Below are positions 1-4,790 of a stretch of 8,878 nt of DNA, in pieces (the stretch's first letter is position 1; every line of letters starts with the position of its first letter). Position numbers and translations under genes: made by a program. Origin of the DNA: RHKX01 sp035759925 (GTDB lineage Bacteria > Actinomycetota > Thermoleophilia > Solirubrobacterales > 70-9); NCBI GenBank assembly GCA_035759925.1, contig DASTTY010000007.1, forward strand, positions 1-8,878. The letters run 5' to 3'. The notes beneath the pieces are model-generated. The model worked only from the letters and a program-made list of their open reading frames with translations. It searched no databases and was not told the DNA's origin.

Positions 1-286
1 CCCCCCCCCCGGGGGTGGCGGCGCCGTAGGAGGTCCCGCGCTCAGCCGCGGCGGCGACCGCGGCGACGACGACGGGATCGGCATGGCCGAGGATCAGCGG
101 CCCCCAGGAGCCGACCCAGTCGACGTACTCGTTGCCGTCGACGTCCCAGACGCGGTTGCCTTCGCCCCTGGCGAGGAAGATCGGATCGCGCCCGATCGAC
201 CCCATTGCCCGGACCGGGGAGTTGACCCCGCCGGGCATCACGTTCACGGCCTCCCGGTAGAGCTGCGCGGACCTCTCGGTGTTCAA
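1..286 (-). CDS. hemL: Glutamate-1-semialdehyde 2,1-aminomutase, N-terminal part (cut by window edge)
   Basis: PLP enzyme of the C5 pathway that converts glutamate-1-semialdehyde to 5-aminolevulinate in the cytoplasm. Only the first 95 codons are inside the window. They show the family N-terminus: RSAQLYREA, then MPGGVNSPVRA (residues 17-27), ARGEG, VWDVDGNEYVDWVGSWGP (about residues 45-62), ILGHADP and GTSYGAATPG. The PLP lysine lies beyond the edge. The start is TTG at 286-284: it gives the normal HemL N-terminus, there is no closer upstream ATG or GTG in frame, and it overlaps the ahbAB stop as TTGA, which implies translational coupling. The nearest Shine-Dalgarno-like GAGG (303-300) is 13 nt away and belongs to a 7-bp tandem repeat. 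The last three codons before the edge are all GGG within a run of ten G, which is not typical of the family there and may reflect slippage or an assembly end. Third gene of the hemB-ahbAB-hemL operon. Confidence 0.93.
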   Translation of the reverse strand, partial: MNTERSAQLYREAVNVMPGGVNSPVRAMGSIGRDPIFLARGEGNRVWDVDGNEYVDWVGSWGPLILGHADPVVVAAVAAAAERGTSYGAATPGGG

Positions 287-1458
287 GGACCGGCTCTGTC
301 CTCTGTCCTCTGTCCTCTGTCCTCTTCCGAGCCGAAAGCCTCCGGCGCGTGCTCCCGCTCCCAGGCCTCGTAGTCGGGCGTGAAGTAGTGGAGGCGGATC
401 TTCTTGAACTCGGTCGAGCTGTAGAGGACGGCGCGGTCGTCGCCGTGGAGGTCGTGCTCGTCGGCGATCGACTGCAGGACCGCGTCGCATTCCTCCTTCG
501 AGCGGCCGTGGGCCATCGTGAAGACCGAGTAGGGCCAGTCCTCGTAGGTCGGGCGCTCGTAGCAGTGCGAGATGCCGCGGACCGCGGCCATCCGGCCGCC
601 GACCTCGGCGACGTCCTCGGGGGCGACCCTCCAGACCCCCATCCCGTTCGCCGAGAAGCCGGCGCGGCGGTGGAAGAGGATCGCGGCGACGCGGCGGAGG
701 ATCTTCCGCTCGGCAAGGCCTTCGAGGTGGGCGAGGAAGTCGCCGGTCTCGAGCCCGACCGCGGCGGCGGCGTCGTCGTAGGGGCGCTCGGTCACCTCCA
801 TCGGGCCCTGCAGCGCCCGGATCACGGCGATGTCGAAGTCGTCGTAGGGCTGCGGCTCGAGCTCGCGCGGCGGTACCGCCTCGACCTTGGCGGCGAGCGC
901 ATCGGTGTCGCCCTCCATCTCGAGGTTCATGTTGATCTTGAACATCGTCAGCGTCGGCAGCTGGCGGATCGACTCGGCACCGGTCAGCCGCTGGAGGACC
1001 TCGAGGGTGCCCTCGAGGCCGAGCCGCGAGTCCGGGGGAGTCGCGATCGTGAACCAGAGGTTGAACTCGTGGTCGCGCAGGTAGTTGTGGGAGACGCCGG
1101 GGTGGGAGTTGATGATCGTCGCCGGCCGGTGCGGATACTCGTGATCGACCTTGGCGGCGACGAGCATCGACGAGTAGCCGAGCGCGCGGGTGTCGAAGAT
1201 CGGCGTGATCTCGCGGATGATCCGACCGTCGAGGAGGCGCCGGGTGCGCTCCATGAACTCATCGACCGGCAGATCCGCGGCCGCGGCGAGCTTCGCGTAG
1301 GGCTCCGGATCGAGCGGGAACTCCGACTGCATCAGGTTCATCAGCCGGCGGTCGGTGTCGTCGAGTGGGATCGCGGCGCCGTGCTTGCGGGAGCGCAGCT
1401 TCGGGCCGCCCTGCCCGCGCGGCCTGGTCTCGGTGTCGGTCTCGGTCAGCTCAGTCAT
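283..1458 (-). CDS. ahbAB: Fused AhbA-AhbB-type siroheme decarboxylase (AsnC/Lrp fold)
   Basis: 391 aa, two AsnC-like modules in tandem. Module 1 has a winged-helix part at about residues 32-90 and an effector-like domain at about 95-180 with GVSHNYLRDHEFNLWFTI (121-138) and LPTLTMFKI (167-175). Module 2 has a winged helix at about 205-262 and a domain at about 265-360 with GISHCYERPTYEDWPYSVF (295-313) and SSTEFKKIRLHYF (347-359). The HNYxRxHxFNLWFT and HCYERPxxxxWPY signatures are those of AhbA/NirD and AhbB/NirL, which remove two acetate carboxyl groups from siroheme to give didecarboxysiroheme for heme b (AhbC/AhbD) or heme d1. Such proteins are easily misnamed Lrp/AsnC regulators. The setting between hemB and hemL supports a biosynthetic role. 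It overlaps hemB by 8 bp (ATGACTGA) and hemL by 3 codon positions (TTGA). The tail after residue 377 is encoded by a 7-bp tandem repeat and looks non-conserved. A true regulator of the operon remains possible. Confidence 0.82.
   Translation of the reverse strand: MTELTETDTETRPRGQGGPKLRSRKHGAAIPLDDTDRRLMNLMQSEFPLDPEPYAKLAAAADLPVDEFMERTRRLLDGRIIREITPIFDTRALGYSSMLVAAKVDHEYPHRPATIINSHPGVSHNYLRDHEFNLWFTIATPPDSRLGLEGTLEVLQRLTGAESIRQLPTLTMFKINMNLEMEGDTDALAAKVEAVPPRELEPQPYDDFDIAVIRALQGPMEVTERPYDDAAAAVGLETGDFLAHLEGLAERKILRRVAAILFHRRAGFSANGMGVWRVAPEDVAEVGGRMAAVRGISHCYERPTYEDWPYSVFTMAHGRSKEECDAVLQSIADEHDLHGDDRAVLYSSTEFKKIRLHYFTPDYEAWEREHAPEAFGSEEDRGQRTEDRAGP
294..325. repeat. 7-bp tandem repeat at ahbAB/hemL junction
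   Basis: Plus-strand unit CTCTGTC (minus-strand GACAGAG), four perfect copies at 294-300, 301-307, 308-314 and 315-321, then CTCT at 322-325, about 4.6 copies. On the minus strand it lies inside the 3' end of ahbAB, encoding the EEDRGQRTEDR tail, and it supplies the GAGGA motifs nearest the hemL start. Because 7 is not a multiple of 3, changes in copy number shift the ahbAB frame. Confidence 0.9.
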
Positions 1459-2428
1459 GAAGCCAGTCCGCTGCGTCCTTCGCGTAGTAGGTGATGATCG
1501 CGTCCGCGCCGGCCCGCCGCAGCGCCGTCAGCGCCTCGAGGACCGCGGCCCTCTCGTCGAGCCAGCCCGCCTCGGCCGCGGCCTTCAGCATCGAGTACTC
1601 GCCGGAGACATGGTAGGCGGCGAGCGGTGCCCCGGTGGCCTGCTTGACGCGGTGGATCACGTCGAGGTAGGGCAGCGCCGGCTTGACCATCAGCATGTCG
1701 GCGCCCTCGTCGAGGTCGAGCTGCGACTCGCGGATCGCCTCGAGCACGTTCGCCGGGTCCATCTGGTAGCCGCGGCGATCGCCCATCGCCGGGGTCGAGT
1801 CGGCGGCGTCGCGGAACGGGCCGTAGTAGGCGGAGGCGTACTTGGCCGAGTAGCTGATGATCGGCGTCCCGCTGTAGCCCTCGCCGTCGAGCTGCGAGCG
1901 GATCGCGCCGATCCGGCCGTCCATCATGTCGGAGGGGGCGACCGCGTCGGCGCCGGCGGCGGCCTGCGAGAGCGCCGTCTTGGCGAGCAGCTCGAGCGAG
2001 AGGTCGTTGTCGACGGTGCCGTCGTCGGCTACCCAGCCGCAGTGGCCGTGCGAGGTGTACTCGCACATGCAGGTGTCGGCGATCACGGTCAGCTCCGGAT
2101 CGGCCTCCTTGAGCGCCCGGATCGCCATCTGGACGATCCCCTCGTCGTCGAACGCGCCCGAGCCCATCGCGTCCTTGTCGGCCGGGATCCCGAACAGCAG
2201 GACCGAGTCGATCCCGGCGGCGCGGACGGCCGCGGCCTCCTCGACGAGGGCGGCGATCGAGAGCCGCTGGACGCCGGGCATCGAGGGAACGTCCTCGCGG
2301 ACGTCGGAGCCGGCGGTGACGAACAGCGGCTGGATCAGGTGCGAGGCGGTCAACTCCGTCTCGCGGGTGAGGCCGCGGAGGACGCCGGTCCGCCGCAGCC
2401 TCCGCATCCGTGTCGCCGGAAATGCCAT
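1451..2428 (-). CDS. hemB: Delta-aminolevulinic acid dehydratase (porphobilinogen synthase)
   Basis: 325 aa, normal length for the family. It condenses two 5-aminolevulinate molecules to porphobilinogen in the cytoplasm. The zinc-dependent active-site signature is complete: DTCMCEYTSHGHCGW with Cys120, Cys122 and Cys130. The two Schiff-base lysines are present: Lys196 in SYSAKYASAYYGPFRDA and Lys249 in MVKPALPYLDVI. The N-terminus MAFPATRMRRLRR matches the usual HemB opening, so ATG at 2428-2426 is chosen although its ribosome-binding site is poor. The reading frame stays open far upstream (to 3241), but that extension runs antisense through the sigma-factor gene and has no HemB similarity. 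First gene of the operon; its TGA overlaps the ahbAB ATG. It is divergent from the ECF sigma gene, with 147 bp between starts holding a candidate ECF-type promoter. Confidence 0.97.
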   Translation of the reverse strand: MAFPATRMRRLRRTGVLRGLTRETELTASHLIQPLFVTAGSDVREDVPSMPGVQRLSIAALVEEAAAVRAAGIDSVLLFGIPADKDAMGSGAFDDEGIVQMAIRALKEADPELTVIADTCMCEYTSHGHCGWVADDGTVDNDLSLELLAKTALSQAAAGADAVAPSDMMDGRIGAIRSQLDGEGYSGTPIISYSAKYASAYYGPFRDAADSTPAMGDRRGYQMDPANVLEAIRESQLDLDEGADMLMVKPALPYLDVIHRVKQATGAPLAAYHVSGEYSMLKAAAEAGWLDERAAVLEALTALRRAGADAIITYYAKDAADWLHD

Positions 2429-2482
2429 CGGCCCGGAGTCTAGGAGGCCGACGATGCGAGCCGGGGCTGCCGGATACTCCCT

Positions 2483-2508
2483 GACGAATCGCACCCTGCC
2501 GCGTTCCC
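2483..2508 (-). promoter_or_regulatory. Candidate ECF-type promoter of the hemB operon
   Basis: On the minus strand GGGAAC (2508-2503) is followed after exactly 16 nt by CGTC (2486-2483), matching the general ECF pattern AAC-N16-CGT(C). Transcription would start near 2476, about 48 nt before the hemB ATG. No good housekeeping -35/-10 pair is obvious in this gap. GGAAC-like words are common in GC-rich DNA, so this is suggestive only. Confidence 0.35.
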
Positions 2509-2537
2509 AACTGTGAGGGGCCGATGGACGTGGGCGT

Positions 2538-2567
2538 TTGGAAACGGGGAGCGGGTTGCCGCATAAT
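2538..2567 (+). promoter_or_regulatory. Candidate promoter of the ECF sigma gene
   Basis: TTGGAA (2538-2543, four of six to TTGACA), 18-nt spacer, CATAAT (2562-2567, five of six to TATAAT), then 8 nt to the ATG at 2576. Initiation would fall at or next to the start codon, implying a leaderless or nearly leaderless mRNA; the only purine-rich stretch upstream (2546-2551) is too far away to serve as a ribosome-binding site. Read as an ECF-type element, GGAAAC is also 16 nt from CATAAT. Confidence 0.45.
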
Positions 2568-2575
2568 CGTTGCCG

Positions 2576-4105
2576 ATGGCGACGCAGGGGCAGGGCGCCG
2601 ACGCGGACTTCGTGGCAGTTCCCAGAACGGCCGGCGATCGTTTGCAAGCGCTGCGGCTGGGCCGGCGCGCCAAGCGCGGCGAGCGCTCGGCCTTCGCGGA
2701 GATCTTCCGCACCCACCACCAGGAGCTCTACCGCTACTGCCTGGCGATCCTCCGCGACCGCGACGACGCCGAGGACGCGCTGCAGGCGACGATGGCGGCG
2801 GCGCTGCGATCGCTGCCCGGCGAGAGCCGGCGGATCGAGGTCCGGCCGTGGCTGTTCCGGGTCGCTCACAACGAGTCGATCTCGATCCTCCGTCGCCGCC
2901 GCGACGAAGCCGGCGAGGACGAGCTCGCCGATCGGGCCGCGCTGCCACACGATGCCGAGATCGCAACGCGCGAGCGGCTGCGGAGCCTCGTCGCCGACCT
3001 CGGCGAGCTGCCGGAGCGGCAGCGTTCGGCGATCGTCATGCGCGAGCTGAGCGGTCTCTCCTACGGCGAGATCGCGATGGCGCTCTCCTGTACCGAGGGG
3101 GGCGCCCGGCAGGCCGTCTACGAGGCGCGAACGGCGCTCCGCGACCGCGAGGAGGGGCGCGAGATGGAATGTGAGCAGGTCCGGCTCGTGCTCTCCGACC
3201 GCGACGGCCGCCGGCTGCGCTCGCGGCGGCTGCGTGCGCACCTGAAGGGCTGCGACGGCTGCCGCGGGTTCGCCGCCTCGATCTCGCGCCGCCGCGTCGA
3301 TCTCGACGCGCTCTTCCCGCCGCTGCCGGCGGCCGCCGCGGGGGCGATGCTGTCGGGCCTGATCGGCGGCGGGGCGGGCGGCGCCGCAGCTGGAGGCACC
3401 GCTGCGGCCGCGGCGGGAAGCGGGCTCGCCGCCTCGGCGGCCGTCAAGGGCGCGTCGCTCGCCGCCGCCGTCGCGCTGGCGGCGGGCGCAGCAGACGTCG
3501 GCGGGCTGATCGACCTTCCGAGCCCGGGCGGCGGCGGGGCGGACGGTGCGAGGTCCGCGCCGGCCGGTTCGAGCGCGCCCGCCTCCAATCAGCGGCCGGC
3601 GAGCGACCTCGACCGAACCGTGACCGGCGGTGGCGGATCAGACGCACGACGGGGCGACGGGTCCGGCCGGGATGGCTCCGGGCCCGGCAATGGCGACGGC
3701 CGAGCGGGCGGGGGCCGCCAGGCCGACGGCGACGGCACCGGCAACGGGTCGCCGGCAGGCGGCTCCGGCTCAGGCGATCCCGGCAACTCCGGCACGGCGC
3801 CGGGCAATCAGGCGAGCCCCGGCAGCTCCGGGACGGCGCCGGGGCAGACCGGCACGAGCCCGGGCGGCGGCACCGGGACCGCTCCCGGGCAGACCGGGAC
3901 GATGCCCGGCAACGCGAGCGACGCGCCGGGCAATCCCGGCGGCGCTTCCGGTCAGGCCGGCAACTCCGCCTCGGCTCCGGGCCAGACGGGCACGACGCCG
4001 TCTGCGGACGGGACCGCCGGTGCGAACGGGTCCAGAGCCAACGCTGGACCGAAGGTCGATAGATCCCCGGCCGGCTCCAGTCGATCCTCGGATCCGACGA
4101 GATAG
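2576..4105 (+). CDS. ECF RNA polymerase sigma factor fused to zinc-finger anti-sigma-like domain and long Gly/Ser/Pro-rich tail
   Basis: 509 aa, more than twice the size of a plain ECF factor. Sigma-2 region at about residues 39-110: FAEIFRTHHQELYRYCLAIL, DRDDAEDALQ, PWLFRVAHNESISILRRRR. Sigma-4 region at about 133-188: LPERQRSAIVMRELSGLSYGEIA followed by a helix-turn-helix. Then a zinc-binding anti-sigma-like (ZAS) motif: Cys199, His222, Cys226, Cys229 (C-x22-H-x3-C-x2-C). Residues 250-313 are Ala/Gly-rich with two stretches that could cross the membrane. Residues 315-509 are low complexity, rich in Gly, Ser, Pro, Asp and Thr, with repeated APGQTGT-like units. So the protein may carry its own inhibitor and possibly a membrane anchor with an exported tail; this is inference. 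Start chosen as ATG 2576; TTG at 2570 is a two-codon-longer alternative. Divergent from hemB and followed by a secreted repeat protein, both possible targets. No separate anti-sigma gene is adjacent. Confidence 0.9.
   Translation: MATQGQGADADFVAVPRTAGDRLQALRLGRRAKRGERSAFAEIFRTHHQELYRYCLAILRDRDDAEDALQATMAAALRSLPGESRRIEVRPWLFRVAHNESISILRRRRDEAGEDELADRAALPHDAEIATRERLRSLVADLGELPERQRSAIVMRELSGLSYGEIAMALSCTEGGARQAVYEARTALRDREEGREMECEQVRLVLSDRDGRRLRSRRLRAHLKGCDGCRGFAASISRRRVDLDALFPPLPAAAAGAMLSGLIGGGAGGAAAGGTAAAAAGSGLAASAAVKGASLAAAVALAAGAADVGGLIDLPSPGGGGADGARSAPAGSSAPASNQRPASDLDRTVTGGGGSDARRGDGSGRDGSGPGNGDGRAGGGRQADGDGTGNGSPAGGSGSGDPGNSGTAPGNQASPGSSGTAPGQTGTSPGGGTGTAPGQTGTMPGNASDAPGNPGGASGQAGNSASAPGQTGTTPSADGTAGANGSRANAGPKVDRSPAGSSRSSDPTR
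3776..4000 (+). repeat. Low-complexity repeats encoding APGQTGT-like units in the sigma tail
   Basis: Codons for residues about 401-475 of the sigma protein carry irregular repeats: SGTAPGN, SGTAPGQTGT, TGTAPGQTGT, MPGN, APGNPGG, SAPGQTGT. The DNA repeats are degenerate, with mixed synonymous codons, so this looks like an old expansion kept at protein level rather than a fresh satellite. A flexible, extended, possibly surface-exposed tail is the likely consequence. Confidence 0.65.
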
Positions 4106-4134
4106 GCCCTGACAAGCCGGTCGGGGCTCCGTTT
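4106..4134 (+). terminator. Possible intrinsic terminator or attenuator after the sigma gene
   Basis: Starts directly after the sigma TAG. GCCCTGAC (4106-4113) pairs with GTCGGGGC (4120-4127) over 8 bp with one G-U pair and a 6-nt loop, followed by TCCGTTT. The U-tract is short and interrupted, so termination may be partial, letting some sigma transcript continue into the secreted-protein gene. Confidence 0.4.
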
Positions 4135-4140
4135 CAGCAC

Positions 4141-4163
4141 GGAACCCACCAATCGACCGCGTC
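4141..4163 (+). promoter_or_regulatory. Weak candidate ECF-type promoter for the secreted repeat protein
   Basis: GGAAC (4141-4145) and CGTC (4160-4163) are 14 nt apart, two shorter than the usual ECF spacing. Transcription from here would leave a leader of about 25 nt containing the strong GAGGAGG site. The placement after a possible terminator is sensible, but the spacing is off. Confidence 0.22.
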
Positions 4164-4180
4164 CCGTGGGTCGCGGCTCT

Positions 4181-4187
4181 GAGGAGG
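4181..4187 (+). promoter_or_regulatory. Strong ribosome-binding site deciding a TTG start
   Basis: GAGGAGG ends 7 nt before TTG at 4195, the best Shine-Dalgarno match in the window. ATG at 4204 is 16 nt away, so TTG 4195 is favoured; the lysines it adds also complete the signal-peptide n-region (MKKM). Confidence 0.8.
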
Positions 4188-4194
4188 AATCAAG

Positions 4195-4701
4195 TTGAAG
4201 AAGATGATCACCGTCGGTGTCGCGGCCCTGGCCGTGGCTCTCCCCGTCGCTTCGGCGACCGCCGGCAGCAAGCCCGACCATCCGGCTTCGGCGAAGGACG
4301 CTGCCGCCAAGCAGTGCAAGGCGGAGAAGAAGGCCGACAAGGCGGCTTTCAAGGCGACCTACGGCAAGCACGCGATGCGGGCCTGTATCAAGGGCGAGAC
4401 TCCCGAGGCCGTCACCGAGCTGAAGAACGCCGCCAAGGAGTGCAAGGCGGCGCGTTCCGACGACCCGGATGCGTTCGCGACCGCCTGGGGCGACGGCAAG
4501 AACGCCTACGGCAAGTGCGTCTCCGGCACCGTCCGGGCCGAGAACAAGTCCGACGTCAAGGAGTTCAAGAACGCCGCCAAGGAGTGCAAGGGCGCGCGTT
4601 CCGACGACCCGGATGCGTTCGCCGCGGCCTGGGGCGACGGCAAGAACGCCTACGGCAAGTGCGTTTCGGCCACCGCCAAGGCCGCCGACGAGGAGTCGTG
4701 A
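4195..4701 (+). CDS. Secreted small protein with tandem two-cysteine repeats, function unknown
   Basis: 168 aa. N-terminal signal peptide: MKKM, hydrophobic core about residues 5-20, likely cleavage after ATA (residues 21-23). The mature part has three repeats, each with two cysteines: Cys41/Cys64, Cys83/Cys108 and Cys131/Cys156, spaced 23, 25 and 25. Repeats 2 and 3 are nearly identical (AAKECK, RSDDPDAFA, WGDGKNAYGKCVS) with a 48-residue period; repeat 1 is diverged (AAAKQCKAEK, FKATYGKHAMRACIKG). The composition is rich in Lys, Ala and Asp. Even cysteine number and export suggest intra-repeat disulfides. I do not recognise a named family and assign no function. It follows the ECF sigma gene by 89 bp on the same strand and ends before a strong terminator. 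Excellent ribosome-binding site, so probably well expressed. Binding, envelope stress or spore/surface roles are all open. Confidence 0.88.
   Translation: MKKMITVGVAALAVALPVASATAGSKPDHPASAKDAAAKQCKAEKKADKAAFKATYGKHAMRACIKGETPEAVTELKNAAKECKAARSDDPDAFATAWGDGKNAYGKCVSGTVRAENKSDVKEFKNAAKECKGARSDDPDAFAAAWGDGKNAYGKCVSATAKAADEES
4423..4674 (+). repeat. Two 108-bp direct repeats with a 144-bp period inside the secreted-protein gene
   Basis: Copy 1 at 4423-4530 and copy 2 at 4567-4674, offset 144 bp (48 codons), identical except for about ten positions, including long identical blocks around the WGDGKNAYGKC codons. The high DNA identity, not just protein identity, points to recent duplication or ongoing homogenisation, and copy number could differ between strains. 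Confidence 0.88.
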
Positions 4702-4711
4702 TCGAAGCCTG

Positions 4712-4730
4712 ACCGCTCGCTGAGCGGTTT
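4712..4730 (+). terminator. Small hairpin after the secreted-protein gene
   Basis: ACCGCTC (4712-4718), loop GCT, GAGCGGT (4722-4728), then TT. A 7-bp stem with a very short T run 11 nt after the stop. Probably an accessory to the stronger terminator that follows, or a 3'-end stabilising stem. Confidence 0.4.
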
Positions 4731-4744
4731 GGAAACGGCAGGGA

Positions 4745-4786
4745 ACGACCGGCGGCGCAGGATGCGCCGCCGGTCGTCTTCTTTTC
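4745..4786 (+). terminator. Strong Rho-independent terminator between convergent genes
   Basis: Perfect 14-bp stem ACGACCGGCGGCGC (4745-4758) and GCGCCGCCGGTCGT (4764-4777) with a 5-nt loop AGGAT, followed by CTTCTTTTC. It ends the sigma/secreted-protein side. It lies 5 nt beyond the stop of the convergent ABC permease, whose transcript would form the same hairpin but without a U-tract after it. Confidence 0.88.
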
Positions 4787-4790
4787 GGCC

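Noticed and set aside
294..325. Short tandem array considered as a CRISPR or insertion-element end
   Set aside because: Seven-base units without spacers; a simple tandem repeat with no inverted ends or target duplication.
349..1494. 381-codon plus-strand open frame opposite ahbAB
   Set aside because: Arg/Val/Gly/Asp-rich with no recognisable motif, fully antisense to a gene with clear conserved motifs.
1355..2443. 362-codon plus-strand open frame opposite hemB
   Set aside because: Antisense to hemB, biased composition, no domain; codon-structure mirror of the real gene.
2429..3241. Long minus-strand in-frame extension upstream of hemB (to about 596 codons in total)
   Set aside because: It runs antisense through the sigma-2/sigma-4 coding region, shows no domain and adds nothing to the normal HemB length; it is open because stops are rare in GC-rich DNA.
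3444..4115. Minus-strand open frame opposite the sigma-factor tail
   Set aside because: Arg/Ser/Pro-rich mirror of a Gly/Ser-rich low-complexity region; no start signals or domain.
4157..4176. CCGCG...CGCGG inverted repeat in the leader of the secreted-protein gene as a riboswitch or thermometer
   Set aside because: The loop geometry is strained, the stem does not cover the ribosome-binding site, and no conserved riboswitch core is visible.
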